This document shows positions 44,776-54,409 of a DNA stretch of 64,000 nt, piece by piece (position 1 is the stretch's first letter; every line of letters begins with the position of its first letter). Where the stretch lies: assembly GCA_028289325.1 (NCBI GenBank), contig JANQQN010000259.1, forward strand, positions 1 to 64,000, given 5' to 3'. The notes under the pieces are model-generated. The model was not told where the DNA came from, made no database searches, and worked only from the letters and a program-made list of their open reading frames with translations. Source of the stretch: Myxococcota bacterium (GTDB lineage Bacteria > Myxococcota > Kuafuiibacteriia > Kuafuiibacteriales > Kuafuiibacteriaceae). Both the position numbers and the translations under genes were made by a program.

Positions 44776-47238
44776 TCACAGATCGAGGACAACGTTGGTG
44801 CGGGGGCGGGCCACGCAAATGAGGGCGTAACCGTCGTCGGGCGGCTGGACGGGGTCTTCGTCGTAGGTCACCGAGCCCTCCACCACCCGGCACGCACAGG
44901 TCTGACAGACGCCCGAACGACAGCTGAATGGCGGGCTCAGACCTTCCGCCTCCGCGAGCTCGAGTAACGACCCGGCGTCCCAGGTCGCCTCGAGGTCCGC
45001 GCGGGCGAACCGGACCGGGAGGCCCCCGCCCGACGACGTATCGATGGCCGGCTTCGCGGCGTCGACGAGAGGGCTCGAGGGCCCGAAGAACTCGTAGTGC
45101 ATCCGAGACCCGTCGATACCGAGGTCGACGAGCCCTCCATACACGTCGCGCATGAAGGGGGGAGGGCCCACCAGGTAGAAGTCATAACTGTCGAAGGGAA
45201 GAATCGATTTGATCAGGGCGACATTCACCCGTCCTACGCTGTCGTGGGTCACGCCGAGCTGGTCGCCGGCCTCCGGCGCGCTGTACCGCACATGAACATT
45301 GACGTTGGAATGCTCGGCGGCGAGGCGGCGGACATGATCGCCGAACGCGTGTTCGCGGCCGTTTCGCGCACCATGGATGAACCACACCGGGCGCGACGAG
45401 CCGGCAAGACGGTTCAGCATGCTGATCATCGGCGTGAGTCCGACCCCCGCGCTCAGCAGAACGACCCCGCGGGTCGGATGTTCGGTGAGCGAAAATCGCC
45501 CTCGCGGAGTGAGAACCGCGAGCCGGTCGCCGACACGTATCCGGTCGTGAAAGTATGTAGAGGCGACCCCCGGCGGCGACACCCCGTCAAAAGACGCCTC
45601 TCGCTTGATGCTCAACCGATAGTACGAGGCGCCGGGCCGGTCGGATAACGAGTACGTACGGACGACCGTTCCGTCGGGCCCCGGCACGTAAACGGTCAAG
45701 AACTGGCCGGGTCGAAACTCGGGCAGGGGCACATCACCGGTAGGCTCCAGGTAGAAGGAAGTAATGACGTCGCTCTCGCGCACGATTTTGCTGACCTCTA
45801 CTTCTCGCAGACCCTTCGACGCGGTTTTGGCGTTGCGAAGCCGCTCTTCGAACGATTCCTTCCAACCGTGACTGAGGGCCGCGATGGACAACGCGCGTCG
45901 GGTTCCGGCGAGATCGGAAGTGCTAAAGTAAAGCAGATCGTTCACCGCGCGCACGCTCATGCCGTTCGGGTCGCGGCCGAGGAGCTCGAACCGGTCTCCT
46001 GCGCCGACCTCGCCTTGCTGCCGAACCCGAAGGTAAAAGCCGACGCGTCCGCTGCGACGGAAGCGGTCCTGAAAGCCGTCGATGCCCATCTTGAGCGCGA
46101 GCTTGAAGCAGGGAACCCGAGGCTGCGAGACCTCGACCACCGCCGTCCCCAGCCGATAGACATCGCCGACAAAGACCTCGTTGTCGCTCATTCCGCTTAC
46201 GGTCAGGTTCTCGCCGAACTGGCCGGGCGAAAGGTCGTCGCGACCCAGCGCCTCCTGCCAGTAGAAGTAATGGTCGTTTGAATAGACATAGACGGCGCGA
46301 AAAGCGCCACCATGGCCCCACAGATCCGCTTGACCGTCAGCGTCGAAGTTCAGCCAGCGAAGCCGGGCCTGGGACGGGACCGGACGCTTGAAGATCCCGG
46401 TGGACACCGTCTGACCGTCTCGCGTCGTCTCTCGCGGCAAGGATACGTTGACCGACAGGATCTCTCCTCCGACGGGGGGGGATGCAGCGACGAGGCTCGC
46501 CGGCGCCACAAAATCGGAGTGCGCCCCCACCCGATCGAAACGAGGACCGAATCCGTCCAGCTGGCTCGCCCGGTTGACGGTCAGCGAAAGCACCGCCCTC
46601 GCGCCGAAGAAGCGGCTGACGTGATGGGAGTCGACGAGGCGGGTGGCCGCGCCTTCGAAACCAACCGCGACCCCTTCCCGAAGGTTGAGTCCGATCCCCG
46701 TCACTGGCCACTCGGCCGAATCCTCCGCTTCGCTTCGGTCGACGAGCAAGACGTTGGTTTCGTGAGCGACCAGCGCCGTGCCGCTGAAGGTCACCGAGAG
46801 TACGAGCTCGCCGGCCACCGCACGAACGACCACGAACAGGTCGGCGTCGGCGAGCAGGGCACCTTGCGCCCGGTCGAGCGCGGTTGTGATTCGATGCGCC
46901 GGTTCAGAAGCGTCCGAGCGAAACGCCCAGCGATCGTTCGCTGTCGATACGCGGACATCGTCGCTCGTCACGTCGAGCTGAGGTCCGTCGGAACCGGTCT
47001 CCGTATAGCGGCCGGCGACGCGCAACAGGGTCCCGGTCTGCGGCACGAACCCGATCGCGACGCCGGCGGTTCCTTCCTGGATCTCGGCGCCGCGGGCAAG
47101 AACGGCACGAAGGCCGTTCGATACCGTCGACTCGAACGCGGCAACCGCAGACAGCTGCGGTCGACCTCCCGCGCCCACCCAGCCGAGAAGGCGAAACGGT
47201 GCTTCCGCGATACGACTTACGTTGTCCGCCGAGATCAT
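44776..47238 (-). CDS. PNPOx-like / MOSC / ferredoxin-NADP reductase-type / 2Fe-2S ferredoxin fusion oxidoreductase
   Basis: MOSC: LWGHGGAFRAVYVYSNDHYFYWQEALGRDDLSPGQFGENLTVSG; FNR: RTYSLSDRPG, LLSAGVGLTPMISML; 2Fe-2S: PFSCRSGVCQTCACRVVEG. Confidence 0.9.
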   Translation of the reverse strand: MISADNVSRIAEAPFRLLGWVGAGGRPQLSAVAAFESTVSNGLRAVLARGAEIQEGTAGVAIGFVPQTGTLLRVAGRYTETGSDGPQLDVTSDDVRVSTANDRWAFRSDASEPAHRITTALDRAQGALLADADLFVVVRAVAGELVLSVTFSGTALVAHETNVLLVDRSEAEDSAEWPVTGIGLNLREGVAVGFEGAATRLVDSHHVSRFFGARAVLSLTVNRASQLDGFGPRFDRVGAHSDFVAPASLVAASPPVGGEILSVNVSLPRETTRDGQTVSTGIFKRPVPSQARLRWLNFDADGQADLWGHGGAFRAVYVYSNDHYFYWQEALGRDDLSPGQFGENLTVSGMSDNEVFVGDVYRLGTAVVEVSQPRVPCFKLALKMGIDGFQDRFRRSGRVGFYLRVRQQGEVGAGDRFELLGRDPNGMSVRAVNDLLYFSTSDLAGTRRALSIAALSHGWKESFEERLRNAKTASKGLREVEVSKIVRESDVITSFYLEPTGDVPLPEFRPGQFLTVYVPGPDGTVVRTYSLSDRPGASYYRLSIKREASFDGVSPPGVASTYFHDRIRVGDRLAVLTPRGRFSLTEHPTRGVVLLSAGVGLTPMISMLNRLAGSSRPVWFIHGARNGREHAFGDHVRRLAAEHSNVNVHVRYSAPEAGDQLGVTHDSVGRVNVALIKSILPFDSYDFYLVGPPPFMRDVYGGLVDLGIDGSRMHYEFFGPSSPLVDAAKPAIDTSSGGGLPVRFARADLEATWDAGSLLELAEAEGLSPPFSCRSGVCQTCACRVVEGSVTYDEDPVQPPDDGYALICVARPRTNVVLDL

Positions 47239-47567
47239 GTCGGCAGTATGGCCGGCGCCACGACGTTAGGGATAGGACAATTGTCCCGCAGGGCGATGCT
47301 GACCGAGGTCAAGGCGCTCATGCACAGCTCCTTGTGGGTGAAGTCGCCGGCCAGCGTCTGAACCTTACACAACACACCTTTGTCGCAGACCCTCGACGAC
47401 TCTCCATCGACGGTGCGAACGGTTTCGACGAGCTTCTGTTCGAAGTCTTTTCTCTCCCGATCGGCTTGTCGTCGGTTCTCTTGGCCTGCGCGCAGCGTCC
47501 GGGCCAAGATCATCGCTTGCTCATGGCGAAGGCAGGCGGAGGGGATCGCCTCTAATCGTTCCGCCAC
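47235..47567 (-). CDS. Hypothetical protein, ATGA-overlapping with the MOSC/FNR fusion gene
   Basis: 110-aa ORF; stop overlaps downstream ATG (4 nt). Confidence 0.6.
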   Translation of the reverse strand: MAERLEAIPSACLRHEQAMILARTLRAGQENRRQADRERKDFEQKLVETVRTVDGESSRVCDKGVLCKVQTLAGDFTHKELCMSALTSVSIALRDNCPIPNVVAPAILPT

Positions 47568-47801
47568 TCGCGCGAATGCCGGGTCCCTGAACAGACACCA
47601 ACAAGCAGCGCCGTCGCCACTCGAACCCCGCTCTTCGTTTCGAAGCGCACGGGGTTACGTTACATGGGACATCTCGGGGTGTCATCGGCCCGGTTCAGGC
47701 CCCGACCCAGGGGTCGGACAATCGGCTACGCGAGGGATAATCCCGCGGTTGTCGATCGCTGCGCTCTAGCGCCCACGAGCGCCGGCGGTTACTCCCAAGG
47801 C

Positions 47802-50300
47802 ATGGTTCGGATCGGCTCGATCCTTGCGGCCGCAGTGACGTTGGTCGCGTGCGGTCCTTCGGCCAGCACGCCCAACGAATGGCGGTCGACGCAAAGCGGG
47901 GTGACCGTCGAAGTCACCACCGCTCCGTTCTCGCTGGTGATTCGCGGCCAAGACGGCCAGGAGGTTCTTCGCCTGTTCGATGGTGTGGGCGCCTATGGGC
48001 CCCTGGCGGCCACCGTCGACGAGCCGAGGTTCTTCGATCAGGTCGTTCCCGGCTGGGACGGATATGAGGCCAACGAGGGCGAGTCCATCGCCGCCGCGGA
48101 TCCTCAGCTGGAAGGCGTGAGCAGCGATGAAGTCACGGTTCGGTTTCGCAAGCCCCTCGATGCCACGTTGCGCGTCATCCATCGCGGCGACCGTGTCCGC
48201 TTCGAAGCGCAGACGGAGTCCCTCGTTCCCCATGCGCCCGAGGGACCACGAACCAGAGCCAGCGTCGCGTTTCACCTGCGGGACGACGAGCAGTTCTTCG
48301 GGCTCGGAGAACGGACGGCCACCGTGAATCACCGCGGTTGGTCGCTGTATAACTGGTGTGAGGAAGGCGGCCTCGGCGCCGGCGAGGGTGAGCCGCCTGG
48401 CCCTTCCAACCCCTATCCGAACGGGGTCTCCATGACCAACTTCCCCATCCCTCTCGTTCACTCCAGCGCCGGCTACGCCCTACACCTCGATACGACCTAT
48501 CGCAGCGAGTTCCACCTCGGCAGCGAGGTCGACGACGCATGGCGGATCACCGTCGACCGCAACGCGTTCGCGTTCACGGTGTACTCGGACCCGAGCCCTC
48601 TCCGCAACCTCGACCTTTACACTCAAGATACAGGTCGACCGATCCTCCCTGCACCGTGGGTGTTCGGCCCTCGACGACGTCTTAGTCTGGGCGACACGGC
48701 GTTCGGTGAGCCGGAGTGGCAGGTCCTGCGGCGCCGCGGCGTGCCGACCACCAGCCTCGACGACAACGTGCACTTCTTACCCGCGCTGTCCCACGTCGGC
48801 CGGGAGGCCGAGCTGCGCGACTGGGTCGACACCCTTCACGCCCATGGCTTCAAAGTGATGGCGTACAACAATCCCTATGTATCGACGCTGTCGGAACGAG
48901 CCCGGGCCGACGTACAAGCGGGCATCGAGCGAGGCGTTCTGCTTCGGGACGAAGCCGGCCTGATCGCCGAGACGTTCTTGATCTCGGGATCCCCGGAGAC
49001 GATCGCGACCATCGATCTGACCCTGGCCGAAGGTAAAGCCTGGTTTCAATCGTTGCTGAGGCGAACCCTGGACCTCGGCTACGACGGCTGGATGCACGAC
49101 TTCGGCGAGTACGTGAAGCGGGGCTGGCGAGCGGGCGACGGCCGCCGAGGCGACGAGCTACACAACGCGTTTCCGGTCTTATCCGCGCAAGCCGCGTACG
49201 AACTGCTCGAGCGTGAGCGCCCCGGTAACTTTCACTTCCACGTCCGCGCAGGGTACAGCGGCAGTCAGAAGTACGTACCCGCGGTGTGGAACGGCGACCC
49301 GGAAGCGACCTTCGATCCGACCCAAGGCCTGCCCGCCTCGCTGTTTGCCGGCGTCAACATTTCGATGTCCGGCATCGCCTACTGGGGTAGCGACATCAGC
49401 GGCTTCAAGTGCTACACCGACGACCCCCGCGACAAAGAAATGTACCTGCGCTGGGCTCAGCTAGGGGCGGTATCACCGATCATGCAGAGCCAGAGCGCGT
49501 GTGCGAACGTCGCTGGTCGACGGCAGAAATGGACGCTGTGGAGCGACGACGAGACGGTCGACGTCTACGGCCGGATGGCTCGCCTCCACACGCGCCTGCA
49601 GCCCTACTTCTCGCTGCTGGCCCGCACCGCCCACGAGACCGGTGCGCCCCTGATGCGCCATCCCTTCCTGCTCTTCCCTCGGATGCCCGAGGCCTGGTCA
49701 GTGCGAGAAGCGTTCTTTCTCGGCGACGCCCTGTACGCTGCGCCCGTCGTGAGGCGCGGACAACGCGAAAAGACGGTGTGGCTGCCCCCCGGCCGCTACG
49801 TCGAATGGAACGAACAGCGCGCTTTCGACGGCGACCAGGTGATCACCGTCCCCGCGCCCCTAACCCGACTCCCGTTGTTTCTGGTCGAGAATCGGATCGT
49901 CCCTCTGCTCGATCAATCGATCGAGACCCTCGCCGAAGCGACGGTGTCCGACGTGGTGACGCCGTCGAAGGTCGACGACCGGCTCGACGCGGTGGTGTTC
50001 ATGACCGAAGGAACGACGACCCGGACCCTGGAAGACGGAATCGAGCTCACGATCGAGCGGCAGGCCGAAGCCGGGGCCAACGCGACCGCCGACCTCACCG
50101 CGGTCGAAGCCGGCGCGCTGGCGGACTGCTCGTCGTGCTTCAACGACGCTCCGGTCACCGACCGGGCCGGCGGCGCCGTTGGCCGCCTTCGCATCAATAC
50201 CGACACCGCCGACTCATCGGATCTGCGCTTTGGGCGTTTCCGCCTTCGGCACCGGGCTAACCGGCCGGTGCGCATTCGATGGGACGTCTATTATCCGTAG
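47802..50300 (+). CDS. GH31-family glycoside hydrolase lipoprotein (alpha-glucosidase/sulfoquinovosidase-like)
   Basis: Lipobox LVAC; FFGLGERT; YDGWMHDFGEYVKRGW nucleophile; AYWGSDISGF; ATG at 47802 with signal peptide. Confidence 0.9.
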   Translation: MVRIGSILAAAVTLVACGPSASTPNEWRSTQSGVTVEVTTAPFSLVIRGQDGQEVLRLFDGVGAYGPLAATVDEPRFFDQVVPGWDGYEANEGESIAAADPQLEGVSSDEVTVRFRKPLDATLRVIHRGDRVRFEAQTESLVPHAPEGPRTRASVAFHLRDDEQFFGLGERTATVNHRGWSLYNWCEEGGLGAGEGEPPGPSNPYPNGVSMTNFPIPLVHSSAGYALHLDTTYRSEFHLGSEVDDAWRITVDRNAFAFTVYSDPSPLRNLDLYTQDTGRPILPAPWVFGPRRRLSLGDTAFGEPEWQVLRRRGVPTTSLDDNVHFLPALSHVGREAELRDWVDTLHAHGFKVMAYNNPYVSTLSERARADVQAGIERGVLLRDEAGLIAETFLISGSPETIATIDLTLAEGKAWFQSLLRRTLDLGYDGWMHDFGEYVKRGWRAGDGRRGDELHNAFPVLSAQAAYELLERERPGNFHFHVRAGYSGSQKYVPAVWNGDPEATFDPTQGLPASLFAGVNISMSGIAYWGSDISGFKCYTDDPRDKEMYLRWAQLGAVSPIMQSQSACANVAGRRQKWTLWSDDETVDVYGRMARLHTRLQPYFSLLARTAHETGAPLMRHPFLLFPRMPEAWSVREAFFLGDALYAAPVVRRGQREKTVWLPPGRYVEWNEQRAFDGDQVITVPAPLTRLPLFLVENRIVPLLDQSIETLAEATVSDVVTPSKVDDRLDAVVFMTEGTTTRTLEDGIELTIERQAEAGANATADLTAVEAGALADCSSCFNDAPVTDRAGGAVGRLRINTDTADSSDLRFGRFRLRHRANRPVRIRWDVYYP

Positions 50301-50313
50301 CCGCGGCCGGCGT

Positions 50314-52020
50314 TCAGTCGGATACCGCCGGCTCGTCCTGCAAGGAGCGATGAACAAACTGAATGCACACCGAGCCTTCGCCGACCGCCGACGCCACCCG
50401 CTTCACGGATCCGGATCGAACGTCGCCCACGGCAAAGACGCGAGGCAACGACGTTTCGTGGAAGTATGGGCGGCGAGGCAGGGGCCAGCCGGCGTCTGTC
50501 AGCGCCTGTTCATCGATGTCAGCGCCGGTCTTGATAAAACCTTTGGCGTCCAGCGCGATCGCCGCGCCCTCGGTAAAAGACGTCGAAGGCGACGCGCCAA
50601 CGAAGACGAACAGGTGGTCGACCTCCTCCTCGCGCGCCTCGGCCGTCCGATTGTCGACCACCTGCATCCGCTCCAAGTGCCGCTCACCGAAAAGCGCCTT
50701 GACCTCCGAATGGCCGACGACCTCGATGTTGGGCGTCTTCTCGATCCGCCGTACGAGGTAGTTCGACATGCTCGAAGAAAGATCGTCGCGGCGAATGATG
50801 ATGGAGACCTTGTCGGCGGCCGTCGAAAGATAGATCGCCGCCTGTCCAGCCGAATTGCCCCCACCGATGATCGCGACTCGCTTGTGGCGGCAGTGCATGT
50901 GCTCGATGTGTCCAGCGCCATAGTGAACGGACACCGATGCAAACCGATCGATGTTCTCGATGGGAAGCTGACGGTAGGTCGCCCCAGTGGCGATGACCAC
51001 GGACCGAGCGCGGATCGCTTCGCCGGAGTCGAGGTCGATCCGGTAGTGGGACCCGTCGGCGCGCACCCCACAGACGTCCTTGGCCAAGACCATGCGGGCG
51101 CCGAACTTCTGTGCTTGCACGTAGCCGCGACCGGTGAGCGCCTGGCCTGAGATTCCCGTCGGAAACCCCAGGTAGTTTTCGATCCGAGAAGAAGAGCCGG
51201 CCTGACCGCCGAACGCGAATCGCTCGATGACTGCGGTCGACAGCCCCTCGGACGCCGCGTACACCCCCGCCGCGAGGCCAGCCGGCCCGCCGCCGATGAC
51301 CGCCACATCGAGCAACGGAAGCCGTTCGGTCTTGGCGCCGATGCCCAAGCAGTCGGCGAGCTCGGTGATCGTTGGCGTCTCGAGAACGCGATCCCCGGAC
51401 ACCACGACCGGGTACTCGATGCCGTCGGCCAGCTGTAGTTGGCGGATATGGACGGCCGCCGAGGGATCATCGACGTCGACATGGCGGTGGGGCACGCCGT
51501 TACGCGACATGAACGCGCGCAGATCGACGGTGCGGCGGTCATCCTCCGGTCCGACGAGGACCACCGCCCCCGCTCGAACCGCATGTAGCCGCATCCGGCG
51601 CAGGATGAAGCTGAGCAGGATCTTCTCGCCCAGCTCCGGTTCGAGGGCGATCAGATCCCGGGTCCGTTCGGGACTGACGGCGATGGTCTCGAGGCGCCCC
51701 TTGGCCCGGCCGGACACCAGCGCACCTTCGCCGGCCATGGTGACCAGTTCGCCCCCATAGTTCCCCGCGCCGTGGGTGACGAGGCTCCGCTCCTCCCCCT
51801 CTTCCATCAAATAGATTTCGAGCTCACCCGAGACGACGAGGTGAAAGTCGACGCCGCGCGCCCCGACCGTCCACAGCACATCACCATCCGCAAAGGACCG
51901 GCGCTGGCCGTAACGAGCGACCGTCTCTCGCTCCGCGACCGACAAGATCGGATAAAGCTCGTGTGTTCGTTGCTCCGTTCCCGCGGCCCATATCGGCGTC
52001 GGGGGCGTTGACGATGCCAT
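50314..52020 (-). CDS. cNMP-binding domain fused to thioredoxin-reductase-like FAD oxidoreductase
   Basis: cNMP fold (SFADGDVLWTVGARGVDFHLVVSGELEIYL), LLDVAVIGGGPAGLAAGVYAASEG, IIGGGNSAGQAAIYL; no CxxC. Confidence 0.9.
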   Translation of the reverse strand: MASSTPPTPIWAAGTEQRTHELYPILSVAERETVARYGQRRSFADGDVLWTVGARGVDFHLVVSGELEIYLMEEGEERSLVTHGAGNYGGELVTMAGEGALVSGRAKGRLETIAVSPERTRDLIALEPELGEKILLSFILRRMRLHAVRAGAVVLVGPEDDRRTVDLRAFMSRNGVPHRHVDVDDPSAAVHIRQLQLADGIEYPVVVSGDRVLETPTITELADCLGIGAKTERLPLLDVAVIGGGPAGLAAGVYAASEGLSTAVIERFAFGGQAGSSSRIENYLGFPTGISGQALTGRGYVQAQKFGARMVLAKDVCGVRADGSHYRIDLDSGEAIRARSVVIATGATYRQLPIENIDRFASVSVHYGAGHIEHMHCRHKRVAIIGGGNSAGQAAIYLSTAADKVSIIIRRDDLSSSMSNYLVRRIEKTPNIEVVGHSEVKALFGERHLERMQVVDNRTAEAREEEVDHLFVFVGASPSTSFTEGAAIALDAKGFIKTGADIDEQALTDAGWPLPRRPYFHETSLPRVFAVGDVRSGSVKRVASAVGEGSVCIQFVHRSLQDEPAVSD

Positions 52021-52820
52021 CAGGTAGACTTCCTCGGCTCGGCGTTCACTAGGTCCCACGTGTCCCAGTTCTGCCGGAGATGGGCAATCGACGTCGTCCC
52101 CGGAATGGCTACGATGTTATCGGCGCGCCTAAGGAGCCACGCAAGCGCGTCCTGCGCGGATAGCTCGGCGCCCGGACGCATCGGATGCGCCCCGAGGGGA
52201 CCGTAGGGAATGAAGGCGATCCCCAGGCTCGCCGTATAGTCGACCAGGGCCTCATCTTCGCGCTCTACGAGGTTCAGCCGATTCTGAACACTGGCCACCG
52301 ACGCGACGGACCGCGCCTGGTCGAGCTGGGCCCGAGTCACGTTCGACAAGCCGATGTGCGCAATCCACCCGCGAGCCTGCGCTTCGGCCAGCGCTTCGAC
52401 CGACCGCTCGATCCCGACTTCGGCGTCCACCCGGTGGAGCTGAAACAGGTCGATTCGATCCCGCCGAAGATTGGACCGGGCTTGGTCGATCTGACGCAGG
52501 AGCGTCTGCGGGCGCCCGTCGACGACGATCTGACCCGGTCCGCTCTTGTCGACCCCGCCCTTCGTGGCCACGAAGGCATCCCGGCCCTCGAGGGCCTCCC
52601 CGAGAAGCTGGTCGACGGTCTGCGGTCCGTAGGCCCAGGCGCTATCGAAGAACCGCACCCCGAGCGCGTGGGCAGTACGCACCAGCTCGATGCCTCCCTT
52701 CGGGTCGCGGTAGGGCCCGAAGTTGCCGGGCTGCCCGCTGAGCCGCATGGCCCCGTAACCCAAGCGGTCAACGTCTTGGGTGCCGAATCTGAACGTGCGC
52801 GAGATGTGTTTGTCGTGCAT
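52020..52820 (-). CDS. Aldo/keto reductase
   Basis: GVRFFDSAWAYGPQTVDQLLGEAL; IDLFQLHRVD; WIAHIGLSNV; ATGA overlap with downstream gene. Confidence 0.9.
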   Translation of the reverse strand: MHDKHISRTFRFGTQDVDRLGYGAMRLSGQPGNFGPYRDPKGGIELVRTAHALGVRFFDSAWAYGPQTVDQLLGEALEGRDAFVATKGGVDKSGPGQIVVDGRPQTLLRQIDQARSNLRRDRIDLFQLHRVDAEVGIERSVEALAEAQARGWIAHIGLSNVTRAQLDQARSVASVASVQNRLNLVEREDEALVDYTASLGIAFIPYGPLGAHPMRPGAELSAQDALAWLLRRADNIVAIPGTTSIAHLRQNWDTWDLVNAEPRKST

Positions 52821-52892
52821 GGAGGCCACCTTGCCCCGGGGAGCCGTCATCCGGTAGACGAATGAAAAGAGGTACAGTTATACGTTCTGCGC

Positions 52893-53816
52893 ATGAGCAA
52901 ACGCCTGGATCGACTCGCCCTGTTGGAGACGTTCGCCCGCATCGCGCGGCGGGGCTCCATCAGCGCCGCCGCTCGCGACCTGGGGCTTTCGCAAGCATCG
53001 GCCAGTCGGCAGCTGGCGGAGCTGGAGACCCGGCTCGGTGTGCAGCTGATCCGGCGATCGACGCACGAGCTGTCGCTGACCAGCGAAGGCCACCAATGCC
53101 TGGCCGACGCCGACGCCATTCGCGGCGCGTGGGACGCCCTCGAGGAGCGCTTCCGAGAGGACCAACCCGGCGCCCTTCGCGGCGCCATCCGGGCCGTGGT
53201 CCCGGTTGCGCTCGGGCAGCTTCACTTGACCGCGGCCGCCGTCGACTTTCAGCGTCGACACCCCGAGGTTTCCGTAACGTGGACGCTCGACGACGAAGAG
53301 ATCCGCTTCACGGAGATCGGCTGCGACATCTGGATCAAGATCGGCCGCCCGAAAGATGAGCGCCTCATCGTGCGGTCGATCGCGACCATCGAGAGGATGG
53401 TGGTCGCATCGCCGACCTTGCTCGCGTCCGGTCGAATCGGTCGGCCTCAGCAGCTCGCGTCGATCCCGTGTGTAGCGTTGGCCCCGTTCGAAGGTCACCG
53501 CATGACCCTGACCTCCAAACGGGGGGCCAAGGCGATGGTGGCGGCCACCGCCTCCTTCGTGACCGACAACATCTTCGCGGCCCACCAAGCCGCGGTGCAG
53601 GGTATCGGCTTCGCCGTCATGCCCCGCTGGTTCATCGCCGAGGACCTCCAACACGGACGGCTGGTTGACCTGCTGCCGACGTGGCGCGCGCCGAAGTTGA
53701 CGTTGTCCGCGGCCCTATCCCCCGCCGGACGACGGTCGAAGCGGCGGCAACTGTTCCTCGCCCATCTGTTGGATGCCCTGCGCCAGGTAGACGGCATGGA
53801 TCCGCAGCACAAGTGA
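52893..53816 (+). CDS. LysR-family transcriptional regulator
   Basis: ALLETFARIARRGSISAAARDLGLSQASASRQLAELETRLGVQLIRRSTHELSLT; divergent from the aldo/keto reductase. Confidence 0.93.
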   Translation: MSKRLDRLALLETFARIARRGSISAAARDLGLSQASASRQLAELETRLGVQLIRRSTHELSLTSEGHQCLADADAIRGAWDALEERFREDQPGALRGAIRAVVPVALGQLHLTAAAVDFQRRHPEVSVTWTLDDEEIRFTEIGCDIWIKIGRPKDERLIVRSIATIERMVVASPTLLASGRIGRPQQLASIPCVALAPFEGHRMTLTSKRGAKAMVAATASFVTDNIFAAHQAAVQGIGFAVMPRWFIAEDLQHGRLVDLLPTWRAPKLTLSAALSPAGRRSKRRQLFLAHLLDALRQVDGMDPQHK

Positions 53817-53863
53817 TCCCGTTTCAGCGTCACAGTGCTCCGCGCGCGAAGCACTGACGATGC

Positions 53864-54409
53864 ATGAGAGCTCCCTTTATTTCTTTTTGCCTATTGTCTT
53901 CCTTGGCTGTCGGCGCGCTCACTTCGAGCGCATCTGCCCAACCACCGACCGTGGGCAACACCGGCGTATTCGTCAACCGACAGCAGCTCCCTCGAGCGAC
54001 CCTCGACCTACTCAAGCGACAGCTGGGTATCACCATGACCCCTGGTCACCATTGGTACGACCGGATGACCGGCGCCTGGGGCTTCGTCGGCGGCCCCGCG
54101 GCCGGATTCATCCCGCCTCGCCTGAACCTGGGCGGCCCGCTGTGGCGTCAAGCTTCGAAGGGCAACACCGGCGTGATCGTCAACGGGCGCGAGCTGCATT
54201 GGCTCGATGTCGCCGCCCTGCGGGGCTACGGCATCCCCGTGCGCCGCGGCCGCTACTGGCTCAATGCAATGGGCGTCGGCGGTTACGAAGGCGGACCGCC
54301 GCTGTTCAACCTGGCCCAGCTCGCGCGCCGACGGCCACCGGCGCGACAGGGCGGACGTCGCCGCAGCGCGCTTTCGTCCTGGGACCTCACCGGAGTCAAG
54401 GTCTACTGA
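53864..54409 (+). CDS. Secreted protein with two internal NTGVxVN...WYxxxxGxWG-type repeats
   Basis: Signal peptide; GNTGVFVNRQQL...GHHWYDRMTGAWGFVGGPAAG and GNTGVIVNGRELHWLDVAALRGYGIPVRRGRYWLNAMGVGGYEGGPP. Confidence 0.75.
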   Translation: MRAPFISFCLLSSLAVGALTSSASAQPPTVGNTGVFVNRQQLPRATLDLLKRQLGITMTPGHHWYDRMTGAWGFVGGPAAGFIPPRLNLGGPLWRQASKGNTGVIVNGRELHWLDVAALRGYGIPVRRGRYWLNAMGVGGYEGGPPLFNLAQLARRRPPARQGGRRRSALSSWDLTGVKVY

